From Schistosoma mansoni (lineage: Eukaryota; Platyhelminthes; Trematoda; Strigeidida; Schistosomatidae): 64,000 nt of DNA. The DNA lies in the NCBI RefSeq assembly GCF_000237925.1, contig NC_031502.1, forward strand, positions 56,727,943 to 56,791,942, read 5' to 3'. The notes under the pieces were generated by a model. It made no database searches, was not told where the DNA came from, and worked only from the letters and a program-made list of their open reading frames with translations. The translations under genes and the position numbers were made by a program. This document shows, in pieces, positions 1-12,665 of the stretch. Each line of letters begins with the position of its first letter. The first letter of the stretch is position 1.

Positions 1-199
1 TGGTCAGATTTATTATTATGATTGTTAGCTTGCAGAGTGAAAACTTAGTTTGTACACTTGAAGGCGTTTGAATATTCCAATATGGTTTTGGGAAAAAGGA
101 TATTACGAATTGTAAGCGAGAATCCAACAAGGTTACACCCAACTTGAAGAGTGCGCGTCTGTAGACGTTCTCAACCACACGTTAGTCTTCAGTCTTCAG

Positions 200-2090
200 T
201 CATAAAGATAGTAGGTTGATGAACCTGTATTAATCCTGACAGATTTCCTTCCAGTGAAGGTCCAGCTTCTTTTTGAAAATGTTCACTGATGGTGCTGATA
301 CCACTTGTTCTGGTAAAGCATTCCAGTCATTGACCACTCGATGAGAAAAACGGGACCTCACCTTTAGTTTATTAGATCGCGGTTTCAGAACCTTCTTACT
401 ATGACCCCGGAGATTATTAGTGCTGGAGGGAGCAAAAAGGTAAGACATTAACACCCAGATCATAATTAAAGATACGAAATGCCAGTATAAGGTCACCTCG
501 CGTCCTACGATAAGATAAGGGGAAAAGATTTAGACGTTTTAAACGCTCATCGTAAGGGAGTTTGGAAAGACCCTTTACTAATTTTGTCCCTACACGCTGG
601 ACACGCTCAAGCGGTTTAGTATCCTTTATCAGACAAGGGCTAGCTGCTTGGATACAGTATTCTAAGTGTGGCCTTACATAGGTGGGATATAAAATTCGAA
701 ACATATCCTCGTCAAAGCATTTAAATACTCTGCGAAGCGACCATAGCGCGCGATAGCCTTTGGAAGCAACCGCATTGCAGTGCGTGGTAGTTTTTAAGTC
801 GTGACTTATAATTACTCCTAAGTCTTTATGCGCATGAACGCGTGACAGAGATGTACCATTAATGGTATAGTGGTAACTAATATCGTGCCCGATGTGCATG
901 AACCACGCTCTTCCTGGAATTAACTTCCAGGCCCCAATCATGAGCCCACCTAACTAATTCGTCTAAATCTGCTTGTAGATAACAACGATCAGTCTCATTT
1001 CTTATTGTTCTCCAGATTTTAACATCATCCTCAAACAATAACGTCGACGACTTAAGTAATAAAGGTAGTTCATTAATATACAGAAGGAAAAGTAAAGGGC
1101 CCAATAATGGTGCCTTGGGGTACACCACTTTTGACCGGTTTCCATTCGGATAGAGTTCCATTGACTCTCACTCTCTGTCTGCGGTCACATAAGAAGCTTC
1201 CTATCCATTCCTGTATAGCACCTGTTATACCAAAGCTCGAGAGCTTTTGCATAAGACCTAAGTGTGAAACCTTATCAAACGCTTTGCTAAAATCTATAAA
1301 TATCACGTCGACAGACTGGCCGTTGTCTAGTGCAGCTATCCAATCCTCTCTCGCAATGAGTAAGTTAGTTAAGCATGAATGCTTGTTACGAAACCCATGT
1401 TGCTCGGGAGTTAACAGATTGTACGAATCTATGTGGCTCAGTAGCTTAGCCCGAATTAATTTTTCAAGTAACTTAACTACTATACTGGTCAGGCTAACAG
1501 GCCGGTAGTTAGATACTATCCGTCTCTGACCATCCTTAAATATAGGACTAACTATGGCGTCTTTCCAGTCTCTAGGTAGTTGAGCCTGTGAAAGGGACAT
1601 GTTGAAGAGCATCGTGAGCGGTCTTGAGATAATGTCCGCAAGCGACGACAGCAAACGTGGGTGTAACCCATCGGGGCCCGGTATCTTGCAAGGTTTTAGG
1701 TTATTTATCAAAGGAAGAACAATATCCTCTGTCACGTGCAAAGGTCCTATGGCTGGTATCTCATTGTCAACGGGAGAAGTAGTTGTAACACTACACGTAG
1801 AGTAGACTTCACTGAAATAGTTAGCAAATAACTCCGCTTTCGCCAGATCAGATTCAGCCAATAAAGCTGAATTTTCGCTTAACAGTAATGAGGGGATACC
1901 ATCACTACGTTTCGTCCGCCTTTTAACGTACGAAAACAGTCGCACGGTATAAAACACGGTATTAAACTTGTAGCGGTAAACAAATCCCTGAAATAAATAG
2001 TTCTGTAAGACTTCGACCTTTGATTAAGATCCCAGTAGTTCCAGTGGACACATGCAGTTGAAGACGCTTGATCACGCATCTGCATCAGAT
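200..2090 (-). mobile_element. CR1-like LINE, 5'-truncated, frameshifted reverse transcriptase
   Basis: Non-LTR retrotransposon remnant read on the minus strand. Four overlapping open frames (about 1957-1073, 1161-877, 941-417 and 496-230) give consecutive parts of one reverse transcriptase, so at least three frameshifts break it. Visible parts are GPDGLHPRLL, SNYRPVSLTS, motif A FIDFSKAFD, motif B SGVPQGTIIGP and motif C as FEDD. The C-terminal part has YVRPHLEYCIQA, LERVQR and YRRTRGDL, typical of CR1-clade proteins. The 3' end near 185-200 carries two copies of a seven-base unit (ACTGAAG on the minus strand), like the short 3' repeats of CR1 elements. No endonuclease is seen, so the copy is 5'-truncated. 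A longer relative lies at 44.5-47.9 kb. Confidence 0.85.
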
Positions 2091-2099
2091 TACCAGTAG

Positions 2100-5000
2100 G
2101 TACGTCGTGCTACCCATATCTCACAACCGTTAGCCAACTTAGATTAAACGCTACTCGAGATATCGATAGCCTTTAAAATATAACTTCTAACCTCCTCACT
2201 TCTTACCTCAGTTGTCATACTTTGATTATAAAGATGTTACGTGTAAAGGCGTTTCCAAACTCTCAATACCTGTGGCAGCTTTAAACTCAACCAACTAACC
2301 GGAGTACTTGTGGGCATTCTTCCCCTCTGCAGTTAAGCTTCTGTTACATCGGTGAACCCTGCAATGCAAATGCAATCAAAAGTCTACTCACACGGACAGC
2401 ATACCGAAAAAAACATTAACAGACATTCTAACTTAAAGCAACGATAATAACAATATCATCATTCATACAATATTGATTGTTTTTCTATTTCTAAGCACAA
2501 AGTGCTTGTACTGCTCACATTTTGAGCTATTAAACGGCCGTTATTGCTATGCATGTTGACGTGACTTGTTAAAATATCTGTGTATTAAGTGCTTTTTTAT
2601 TATGATAATCTCACTCTGCTCAACGCAGATATAATCTTAAGGCATATTCTCTTTTTGCGCTCGTTAAATTAAACAAAACATGTTAGAATTATTACACGTA
2701 TTTCCCAATCGGTTGCTGCTGCCTTCTTTTTTATTTATCTTCTAGTTTAGCAGTATCTAAAGGACTCTTATAATTCGTTTGATAACTATCGGTGCGCGAC
2801 AATACCATTAGGTTTGGTATCGATGCAACGTCACGTTGATTCTGGTGGGAGAGTATTGTAATGTTATTGGTCCTAGCCAAATAGTCCTCAGAACTGAAAA
2901 TGAGATAACGGAGAAAATTTGTATTCAATGATTAACACGAAGAGAAGGTCAACGATTGAGAAGTTGGGAACAATTAATTTATCTAATTCAGATCGCATGA
3001 CTCAGCCTTTCAGTCTAGGTCAGTTTTACTGTACATATCAACGCTCCTACAAAAATGGATCTGGTCGAATATTGTGGACTTGTCATGACATAACTGCCTG
3101 ATCTATAACGTTCAAAATCGAAATCGTACCATCTTTTCTGTTCACTCGCCTCACGTGGTTGTCAGCAGTACTCCTTGCGAGGACCCTAAAAAGCACATGT
3201 GATCTGAGGAAAGAATATTGCGTTGAATATACGGATGAAGACAGTACATAGAATGATCATAACTACTTTCTCGAGCAACAAAGACCCGATTAAGTGTTAC
3301 AAGACTGGTTTTTCGTGACCTCCCCTAAGTGTTCAACGTTCAAGGAGTTCCTCCGCAGTTGTTGTATGTACAACTTTAAGGACTGTGTGGTTAAAAACCA
3401 GTGTTGTTGCTCTGCCACCTCAATCATTCTGGATGTGTTGGTATTCGGGCCTTAGTATACTTGTACTAGTCCACTAGTAAGTTCTGTTCACGCCATCTCA
3501 AGGAGACAGGACATCAATATCAAGTAACTCATTCTATATCGCGAGAGTATCCTCATATACAGGATTGGAAGGTCTAAAGTGCTAGTTTAACTCACGATAA
3601 GCAATAAATAAGGAAGTGGTTAATTTACAGAGCCTCATGTGACTCCACTTGTCATTGAATAATAGCCAGATGAGGCAGGAAATCTGGTTGATTGTGATCA
3701 GCTTCATAATAAGTTTGGAAACCACTTCACAAGACACGGGATCGTGCCCACCAATTTCTGTTACAGGCATAAGATTGAAAGTCAACCATGTGCACAGGAA
3801 AATTTGGCACTAGAAGGAATAAAGCTATTGAGATGATCACTGCAGAGGGGTTCATTGATGGTTGAGGGCTAGCGCGTAGCACACCGTGTATCAGTATCAG
3901 ATTTCGGACACTTCCCATCGAGACAGACCAGAAATATAGTCTCAACGTGATTTTACTGTCCTTGCGCAACAAAAGTACTATTTTTGATTCAAAGAATTTA
4001 TTCTGAGCCTCACCTTCTGTAGACCACTATGTATTTTGGACTTGATCTGAGTTAACAGTTAACTATGATTTCGTTCTGGCATACTATCGGGCTTTTGCAG
4101 CCTTCTAAATCACAGTTAGTTTCAGCACATCCTAACATTTCATGCTAGTCGTTTTTAACCGTTCTATCCGTTTTGAGCGAATCGTTTGTTCACGGTCGTT
4201 AACCTTCTCTAGGATGTATTTAATAAATTATATTTCACTGTGGTCATGAACAGCATATGCAAGCGACCTAGATGTCGTCTTGTTGTTGTGAAATATAGTG
4301 TGATAAATACAAAGGTGGGTTGTATAAAGCATCCACAGATCCTATAGTGACTGCCTACAAGAGACTTAGTCAGACAGCAGGTAGGTATGTGATATATGCA
4401 ATCCAAATATTGGGGATTTGCTGAGAAACGTCATCACTTCTCTGACAAGACTGAGAAAAATTTCAGCGACTCTGGAAGGAGGCAGTCCTGAGACGGATAA
4501 ACGAACAAAGACGCGCAATGAATTAAAGAAGGACTTCTACAATATAAGCATCGATGGAACACGCATCAAAAATAGTGAGGATGCACAGAAACTCAGCACT
4601 GCCGTAACATCTAAATTGTTAAACTCTCTATGAAGATTTGTGCTTTCCAGCACCGGCTCAATAAATACAACTGTGGGCCCGAAAACCTCTTCAGGAGACT
4701 AAATCCCCCTCGACAAGGTTAAAATTGACAGAATTCCGCAGTCAAGAATGCTGAGCGGCTCATATCTTGTAAGAAAATATGCTGATGAATTGTCTATGCT
4801 ATCTACTTCTAAGATTATCCGTATCTGTATCATCCAGAGTTACAGTCAGTGACACTGAAATTGGTATAATTTCGCTACGATGAGCCTACAAAAAGGCAAG
4901 CTAAGTTATCTTTGGATAGCAGTCAGTGTCGTATCATCTAGATCTTAGTACTGACGAATTCTCATCTAGTGAGTTGCACTATGGATACTAGCCAGATTTC

Positions 5001-5250
5001 ATTGCGAACTGGACATCCCTAATGTTTGAGATATTTCTTGCTGTACAGTGTTGGCCTATAGGGCTTATCACCTTCATCCGCTCAAAGTAAACAACACAAT
5101 GTATTATCACATCCAGTCACTTCGTGCAATCACTACATCAACGAAATGATCATACTAGATTATACATTATGTAGTGAGGAGAGAATGGTGATATTGTCGA
5201 ACCTCCATAGTTTATTGCGATATGTGTGCGGACTAATAATTGTCTTTTAC
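2100..5250. other. Unassigned spacer, possibly very old transposon debris
   Basis: No host gene or recognisable domain. The open frames are short (60-81 codons) and none resembles a family I know. One at 4418-4633 (71 codons, charged, lysine-rich) could be a piece of a retroelement spacer or chance. I see no tRNA or structured RNA. Confidence 0.4.
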
Positions 5251-5260
5251 TTGATTGTTT

Positions 5261-6290
5261 ACTTACTTACTAACGTCTGTTACCCCCCATGAAGCATAGG
5301 CTGCCGATCAGCAATCTCCAACCCACTCCGTCCTGAGCCTTCCTTTCTAGTTCTATCCACTTTTTGTTCATTCTTTTTATGTCTATCTCCATTTCTCGGT
5401 GTAATTTGTTCTTTGGTCTTCGTCTACTCCTCCGACCTTCAGGATTCCATGTGAGGGCTTGCCTTTTGATGCAGCCAGCTGCTTTCCTCAATGTGTGCCC
5501 CATCCACTTCCAACGCCTCTTCCTCATTTCTTCCTCCACTGGAATCCGATTTTATCTCTTCCACAGTAACTTGTTGCTGATATTGTCTGGCCAACGGGTC
5601 CGAAGTATCTTCCGTAGACAACTGTCAATAAACACTTGCATCTTCTGGATGATGGCTTTCATAGTTCTCCATGTCTTCGCCCCATAAAGAAGAACTGTCT
5701 TGACATTTGCATTAAAAATGCTGATCTTGGTGTTGGTTGACAGATGTTCTTCAGTTGTAAGTATGCTGATCTTGCTTTGCCGATCCTCGTCTTCACATCT
5801 GCATCTGATCCACCGTGTTAATCAATGATTCTGCCCAGATATGTAAAGGTTTTCACATCCTTCAAACTTCTTCGTCAAGTATAATTCGATTGGTGCATGT
5901 TGTATTGTATTGGAGAATCTTGCTTTTCCCTTTGTTTACATTGAGATCCACTGCTGCTGAGGCTGCTGCTACACTGGTCGTTTTCTCCTGAATTTGTTGT
6001 TGCGTGTGTGATCGAAGAACCAGATCATCTACAAAGTCTAGATTGTCCAGCTGAGCCCTAGCTGTCCACTGTGACCCGTGCTTTCCTCCAGATTTTGACT
6101 TTTTCATGATCCAGTCGATCACCAGGAGAAAGAGATAGGGTGAGAGTAAGCAACATTGCCTAACACCGGTCTTTACCTCGAATGAGTCGGTGAGTTGTCT
6201 TCCATCAACGATTTGGCATTTTAACCCGTAACAGAAATTTCGTATGCTGTTGACTATATTCTCAGGCACATCGTAGTGTTGAAGAAGCCA
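5261..6290 (-). mobile_element. RTE-type (SR2-like) LINE, 5'-truncated and frameshifted
   Basis: Minus-strand RTE remnant. The 3' end is the TTACTTACTTAC block at 5261 (GTAA repeat on the element's own strand). Frames 6269-5862 and 5539-5270 encode the second half of the reverse transcriptase: [19 protein letters not shown], a catalytic box degraded to FVDD, and the C-terminal [15 protein letters not shown] and [15 protein letters not shown] segments seen in the intact copy at 38.0-39.9 kb. At least one frameshift separates the pieces. It is more diverged from the 36.6-39.9 kb copy than the 27 kb copy is, so it is older. Confidence 0.85.
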
Positions 6291-6299
6291 TCATGGTAA

Positions 6300-6985
6300 C
6301 TACATATGCACAGTTGTCTTCCCTTAAAAATTAACTCAATGAAGAGGATTTCTCCGACATATCTATTATACTTGGATATCATAAACGAGTACCCATGGAA
6401 CATTTATTTTGTGATAGCTAACGATTATTCCTACCTGAAAAGAGATTAATATTGAACTTTGAATCCACAAGTCGAGGAATAAATACTTTTTTAAATTAGT
6501 TCTTTATTGAAGTTTCACACTAATATATATAGTATCGAATTTCTAGTCTTATAAAAAATATATTACAGTGTACATGTTTGATGAAGAACTAAATGAAAAG
6601 AAATATTTCGTTCAGTTTTTTGTTTGGAGATTCAACTGCTATGGTTCAAAATAAGATAAGACACAAATCACATGGAGAATTAGTTTCTGAAATAAGCGCT
6701 TGTATGGCTTTTTTTATTTGATTAGCCAGATGATGACAACTGACGAACTTTCAGCAAAATGTTTTCAACCTGAGAACATAGTTCATCACCAGATCGAATC
6801 ACTTAGTACAATGAACACAGTGCAGATAAATTAATAAACGTTTATCAGCGCTATTAACTAGACAAAATAACAATGGTAACAACTGAACAGACAATCAGTA
6901 TGTTGTGTGATAACAAATACAGGGATAAAATTGAGTGGCCGAGTAAAATGAAAAGTGTTTGAACTAAGAGAATAAAATTCACTTG
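6300..6985. other. Spacer without recognised features
   Basis: A+T-rich sequence with no long open frame and no repeat that I can match elsewhere in the window. Confidence 0.4.
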
Positions 6986-6989
6986 GTAT

Positions 6990-7265
6990 AGTTTGTTTCA
7001 ATCTTCCCAATGATTTTTAGGACTGAAATTGATCAGTCTCTTATTGGCATATGTTGATATGTTCACATGTGAACAAGCAAGTGGCTATCAGGAATCAGTA
7101 GCTGAGTGGATAACGCAATGGTGTTTGAAGCGAAAGGCACTAGGTTTGAGTCCCAGAGTGAACATCAACTCTGAGATGTAGGTACATTCAGCTGACGCGT
7201 CCCAAATAGGATGAAATGCGCTTCCTGGATTCCACTGCTAGCCACTGTCCATCTTTGCTTATAAG
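6990..7265 (+). repeat. Type-A hammerhead SINE/satellite copy, preceded by an inverted piece
   Basis: Bases 6990-7055 match the reverse complement of the family's leader and tail. From about 7073 the plus-strand unit runs through a tRNA-like head (A-box-like AGCTGAGTGG, B-box-like GGTTTGAGTCC) into a decayed hammerhead at 7184-7231. The ribozyme core is damaged (GACGCG where GACGAG or GATGAG is expected, and ATGAAAT instead of ACGAAAC), so activity is unlikely. Confidence 0.75.
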
Positions 7266-7529
7266 AGAATAAAGTTTTGAAACATACCTCGTGAAACCTG
7301 GCAAGAAAGTAGCGAAAAGTTCGCTCCTGAATACTTGGAATCAAAATTAACAAACTGATAATTCATTTGCGACAATATCCTTCTGAATATATGGTAGAAT
7401 TATCTAGTCAACCTTGAATAAATTTCCAAATGGATCACTTATTAGTCGATCAACAAACTTGTGGATAAAATGAGGAGCTCTTTTTCTAAAATGTTATGAG
7501 ACTTCAGTATCGTTATTTGTCTTATGACT

Positions 7530-7860
7530 TGTAGTGGATGTCGAGTCGAGGACGGACTATGATCACCACTACTATTCGATTACGCGCCCAAAAACAACTT
7601 GGTTCCTTTGATAACTCGTAAATCAGAAGGCTTTATTAATCCAGATCAAGTATATTTATTGGCGATCTCGTGGTATCGAAATAATACCGAGACGTGCCAA
7701 AGGGTACAGCCGAAATGGGCAGTGCGTGAGCAAGTTCGAACCAAACAAGGCGGATAGCGAAACAAGAAATGAATCTGATACAGTTAAACAAATACAGTAA
7801 AACAATCTCTGGTACAATTGGTTACAACAATAATAATTGTTTCTGTTATTCTAATCGTGT
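7530..7860 (-). repeat. Unclassified interspersed repeat (inverted partner at 14.0 kb)
   Basis: This segment is the reverse complement of 14,000-14,330. Shared landmarks on the other strand are the ACCAATTGTACCAG start, a CACGAGATCGCCAATAAATAT stretch and the end TGATCATAGTCC. There is no coding capacity. A solo LTR or a non-autonomous element would both fit. Confidence 0.6.
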
Positions 7861-7864
7861 TCTT

Positions 7865-9125
7865 ATCGAGATTGGCCGGTTACTACAGACTCATTCAGTA
7901 TCTACAGTGGGTGTTTCCATCTCGAAATCAAAACTATTTCACTATACGCACACATCTATACGAATGTGAACCAGTTAATTACTGTATCACTTACAATGTC
8001 AAGTTAAACGTTTTGATCAAGCAATACCAAATTACGGACATCATATTTGAGCGCAAACTTGATCAAGCGCTGATAATTTAGAGTTATCTAAAAAGACTTA
8101 GATATCACTGTAATGACCAATATCTTTCAATTGATCGTAAAATGATCTACTTGGAAGTTCGATTCCAGTGAAATAGAAAAGGACTAAATCTTGTTTAGTC
8201 ACGTTTTCAAAACCGTTAGCACTTAAATAAACATACACTTCGCCTAATTCAATAACCACACCATCATTTCTACAAACTGACATTTGATTATCGGTTGTGA
8301 AATTGTCAACACTACATGTTGGTGAATTCGTTCATTAGTAGTTGGCACCCATTTCTGAATTTAACGTAAAAGGAAACGAGAGTAAATATTTTGACTTCAA
8401 TTCGTAAGACAGTTCCGTGGGTGGTTTACTTCTGGGAACGGACATTAAGATCACTAGGTAGACTGTTTTCAACTACTTGTGCTGATAAAATGTTGGAATA
8501 TGACACTGTACTATAGAGAAGGCGATTCATATTTAAGAAGAATTACACTATTCTGTTTGTGTTTAGGATAATGAATATTGTATACAAAATAAATACATAA
8601 TAACAGTGAAATTTACTTTCAATGTCCCCACTGTTCCTGGACAAAATGCGTACCAGGTTATTTTGTTTGGAACTCATTTCAGTTGTCCTTAAATGGGGGT
8701 TACAATAATTGTGAATGTTTAGAAATTCATCAGTAACCTGGACAACGTTTGAAGATGTTTCAATCAAGTGATAATTGCTTTATAGTATCCTGTTAAGGAT
8801 GTTATAATTAAGATGACATTTCTTAGTAAACAGTATATGTCACATCTATTCCTAACAGCCATATGACTTTGATTTGAATTGATGGTTATTGGATAGTAAA
8901 GGGTTGTGAACAGATGTTTCATTCGTCCGAAAATCTTCAACACATATTATGTGCTCTGTCTTTCTGCTTTAATCAAACGTGTCTCATTCAACAGTTCTCT
9001 GTAACGAATGAAGGTTAGGGAGATCAGTATCTCTTTGATCTTTAGACTGTGCAAATAGAATCAAATAGACCATATTTCCTGCTTTAGTCAATTCGCGATA
9101 TTGTGTGACTTGGTTATTTCTATGG
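7865..9125. other. Spacer without recognised genes
   Basis: Only short open frames (60-87 codons), none with a known motif. I see no repeat matching other parts of the window. Confidence 0.4.
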
Positions 9126-9127
9126 TT

Positions 9128-9220
9128 ATTTTCTATGGTAGTCCAGCTTCAACTGACTCATGATCTCAACTATTAAATTTACTATAATATCCACAAAAAC
9201 CCCTTATGATATATTGATGA
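9128..9220 (+). repeat. Type-B hammerhead SINE, 3' end only
   Basis: Matches the tail of the type-B family: the GGTAGTCCAGCTTCAACTGA stretch followed by CTCATGATCTCAAC and ATAATATCCACAAAA. The tRNA-like head and ribozyme are absent. Confidence 0.7.
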
Positions 9221-9479
9221 GGTTTATATCACGATTTCTAGAATTAATAGTCTTTATCCATTTGTAGCTACACATGATTGTATTCAATTATCAAGGACTT
9301 TTTAATCATTCCTCTTTGTTTCAATTTTTTCTTATTTGTAATCTGTGGGAGATACTAATAACAAAAGTAGTTACACTACATTGTTTAAATGGATGCATTT
9401 ACATTTTCATTGAATTTGTTCACATTTATTCTCGTGTGGCATCTGTGTAAAGCTTGCTAACCTCATCACGAACATTATT

Positions 9480-9655
9480 TATTTACTTACTTACTTACTT
9501 ACGCCTGTTACTCCCAATCGAGCATAGGCCGCCGACCAGCATTCTTCAACTCACTCTGTCCTTGGGCCTTCCTTTCTAGTTCTATCCAGTTTTTGTTTAT
9601 TCTTCTCATGTCTGTCTCCATTTCTCGGCGTAATGTGTTCTTTGGTTTTCCAAAG
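9480..9655 (-). mobile_element. RTE-type LINE, 3'-terminal fragment
   Basis: Begins with (TTAC)n followed by CGCCTGTTACTCCCAAT. Encodes on the minus strand only the last ~50 residues of the reverse transcriptase, up to the KNTLRREMETDMRR block. Strong 5' truncation at about 9655. Confidence 0.8.
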
Positions 9656-9844
9656 AACACATTGATTGGTGATAACCAAATATTTTATATGATTAAATTT
9701 ATCCAATTCATTGATCATTGGTAAAAACAATCCAATATAATTTACTAAAACACAATGCACTTGACACAAACAAAACAACAGATTCGCGATTGATTGACTG
9801 ATCAGTGGGTAGTGAACAATGTCATTTGTGTCAAGCCTTTCTTA

Positions 9845-10590
9845 GTATTGATTGAATTTCGTTGCTCACGTTCCAATGTGGCCTCTAGTGAAAGTGAACT
9901 GACAATCTAAGGATTATGTTGAGATGTTAGGTGGTGGTTGGAGGTAGTCGACAGGAAACCCTGGACCAAGGTTTGATGCTATTTGACACCCGTTAAATGA
10001 TCTGATCATTTGTCACCCAGCTTCACAGTGAGAGATGTTACCGCTAAGGAGTGCCAAATCTTACAAACCCTTGGTCTAGAGTATCCTACCGATGAACTTA
10101 CTTCAATTATTCTTATCATGTATACAATTGTATATCGCTTTATATATATATATATATATCCTCTATGTAAACAAACGATTTTTTGTAGGGTTACCCTAAG
10201 TGATGTAGTTGCCACCGACAACCTATGGATCGTTTCTCCATTTTAATATGGCCTCTAGTGAAAGTGAATTGACATTCTAAGGATTATGTTGAGATGTAAG
10301 GTGTTGGTTGAAGGTAGTCGACAAGAAATCCTGTACCAAGGTTTCATACTATTTGACACTAATCGGCAAGTAGTACCCATAACCTTGAAGGAACTGATTC
10401 TCGTTAAGTGATCCGATCATTTGTCACCCAACTTCACAGTGAGAGATCTTTCCATTGGGTTTCTAGCTAACAAGTGTGTAATATAACGAAACTTAGATCT
10501 ATAGTATCCTATCGACGAACTTATTTCAAATATTCATGTCATGTATACAAATGTATGTCGTTATATATAATATGCACCATAGAGTCGTTG
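9845..10590. repeat. Tandem pair of a ~370-base repeat (probable type-C hammerhead family)
   Basis: Two direct copies, with landmark GCCTCTAGTG at 9881 and again at 10,251, an offset of 370 bases. Shared blocks are AAGGATTATGTTGAGATGT, GGTAGTCGACA, TTGTCACCCA with TTCACAGTGAGAGAT, and ATGTATACAA. The minus strand of the second copy (about 10,318-10,400) keeps the outline of a hammerhead but with a degraded core. A short TA run lies at 10,140-10,160. Confidence 0.7.
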
Positions 10591-10884
10591 GTCAGTTTTT
10601 GAAAATAACCACAACGACTGAGACGCGGAAACCGTTTATTGATTTATTTAACCTTAGTAGTTAGTACAAATATGTAAATGACCATAGATAAAGTATGTAC
10701 GGTTTAGGTTTGAAATGGAGAGAGGGGGAGGTGAATATTTAAACTAAATATCCACTTTGAAACACTGTTTACATTATAAATAAATGATACGTTTTTATTG
10801 ATTTTAATAAAATACAAAGTTCATTCGATACAGATTTAATTTTGTGTAATATGTGGCTTGTGTTTTCCTTATTTGTTGTGAAAA

Positions 10885-10990
10885 AAAAGTTTTAATAGTT
10901 GAGATCATGAGTTAATTAAAGCTAGACTACCATGGAAAACGTGGAAGAATTGGACAGCCATTTCGTCTTATTGTGAGATTCCTCAGCAGT
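10885..10990 (-). repeat. Type-B hammerhead SINE fragment
   Basis: Minus-strand copy of the type-B tail (GTTGAGATCATGAGTTAATT, then GCTAGACTACCATGG) plus a decayed hammerhead at 10,946-10,990 that keeps CTGAGGA and GAAA. No tRNA-like head. Confidence 0.7.
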
Positions 10991-11144
10991 TTATTCCATA
11001 TATCTATTCTGTCTTCAGAATATGTACAATAATTGTTGTAATATAACTACAAGTGTGAAATCGTCGAATTATAAACCGTTTGATTAGTTTTCACCGAATG
11101 AAGAAATTCATTTGTAGATTATTATTATCACTATTATTATTAGA

Positions 11145-11541
11145 GACTGACCAGTAGCAGTCCTAACACATCGATGGGAAGATTCAAACAAACAATACTA
11201 AATGAATTTAAACTTCACCCCGTTGCACAAGCAAGTGGCTATCGGGACTCAGTTGCCGAGTGGATAACGTGATGGCGTTTGAAGCGAAAGGTAGTGGGTT
11301 CGAGTCTGAGAGTGAACATCAACTCTGAGATGCAGGTACATCCAGATGACGAGTCCCAAATAGGACGAAACGTGCGTTCTGGATTCCACTGCTAGCCACT
11401 ATCCATCTCTGCTTACCATGCTTGTGAACTAAAGCTATATCGAGGCAATACTCACAGTATGCACATATGCCAATAAGAGAATGACCAGTTGCAGTCCTAA
11501 CACATCGATGGGGAGATTCAAACAAACAATACTAAATGAAT
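11145..11541 (+). repeat. Type-A hammerhead satellite/SINE: one full unit plus start of the next
   Basis: A complete unit: leader (GACTGACCAGTAGCAGTCCT), tRNA-like head with A box TTGCCGAGTGG and B box GGTTCGAGTC, hammerhead at 11,338-11,385, tail, then the leader again at about 11,479. The leader-to-leader period is 334 bases, which shows a tandem array origin. In the hammerhead the first core base is A instead of C (ATGACGAG for CTGACGAG), so self-cleavage is doubtful. Confidence 0.85.
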
Positions 11542-11554
11542 TTATTATTATTGT

Positions 11555-12085
11555 TATGTCGTAGCGAAGACATAACTTCCGGGACCTATTAATGGACTAT
11601 CATTCCATATATTTTCTTATTGTTTAACTATCGAGTAACTAGATTGTGTATATCTATATTCATCTTACTATAAGCTTCATTTAGACCTATAAATTATTAC
11701 TGTACGATTTACTGTTCCTAAATTATATTCAGTTTATTGATTATTGTATCCCACGTTCACAGCCACATTTGGCTTGATCTCGTACAAATACTATTTTCTA
11801 TTTTATGGTATGATGTGGTCTGTCTGTTATATAAACCAAGGATGCTTGAAATAAATGATTCGCATAGCAGAAACTGTTATTGGTATTCTGAATTCAAGTG
11901 GAAGGCCTAGGAGGATAAAGGACCAATAATAACGCTAGACTGCTCATACCAGTCGAACGTCATTGGTTAGACACAGTGTTAAGATAGGAGAAATCGTATT
12001 TCGATTGGTGGATAAATCACGCAATAAAAAGCCGGGTATAAAATAACAACAAATTGGAGACAGCCTTTTATTTTTTTTAAATTCA
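11555..12085 (+). repeat. LTR-like interspersed repeat (pair with 30.57 kb)
   Basis: About 500 bases shared with 30,565-31,105. It holds a possible TATA box (TATATAAACC) and AATAAA signals, and lacks coding capacity. It reads as an old LTR or other non-coding mobile element end. The exact ends are uncertain because similarity between the copies runs past any obvious terminus. Confidence 0.5.
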
Positions 12086-12089
12086 TAAC

Positions 12090-12660
12090 TTTAAAGAGGT
12101 CGATATGCTTCACGAAGACGTAAATCATCCTTGAAAAACGCCTGACAATATGGGTTGATTTCTATATGATACAAAAGACCATGAGATGATACAACCACAT
12201 TTGAGGATAATGAATCTATATCTCAAAGAGAAAGAACTAAATTTTACCAGACTTCTTCCATATATCAGGAAGAAGTTTCACCGACAGACGAAGACACAGA
12301 TGATACTATAAATAGACTAATTAGCTTAGAACTTGTACTATCAGAGTTAGAACAATTAAATACTGAATCAAAGTATTAATAGTAGTAGTAGTATTAATAG
12401 TAGTATATTTAATTATTTTGATTACATTAAAATAGAATGTAGTATAGTCATGACTATCATCTTATTCATTATTACAATAAGATTGATTAATCAATATTCA
12501 ATATTTAACAATTTATTAAAATCAATAATCAATAATAATCTTAAACTATATAATAATCAATAATAAAACAAAATAATCATTGAATATAGAACATAATTGA
12601 TCCTGAATAGATTAAATTTGAAAAAAAAAGAAAAAACTTGTAGCCATGGCAACAATGAAA
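12090..12660. other. Downstream flank of the mannosidase gene
   Basis: A+T-rich, with an AGT-type microsatellite near 12,375-12,405. The 3' UTR of the mannosidase probably lies at its right edge. A minus-strand AATAAA at 12,512-12,517, about 150 bases past the stop codon, is a candidate polyadenylation signal. Confidence 0.4.
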
Positions 12661-12665
12661 GTTTC

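Noticed and set aside
4418-4633. 71-codon open frame with a charged sequence
   Set aside because: No family recognised, no splice or regulatory context, and the region looks like spacer; not enough to call a gene.
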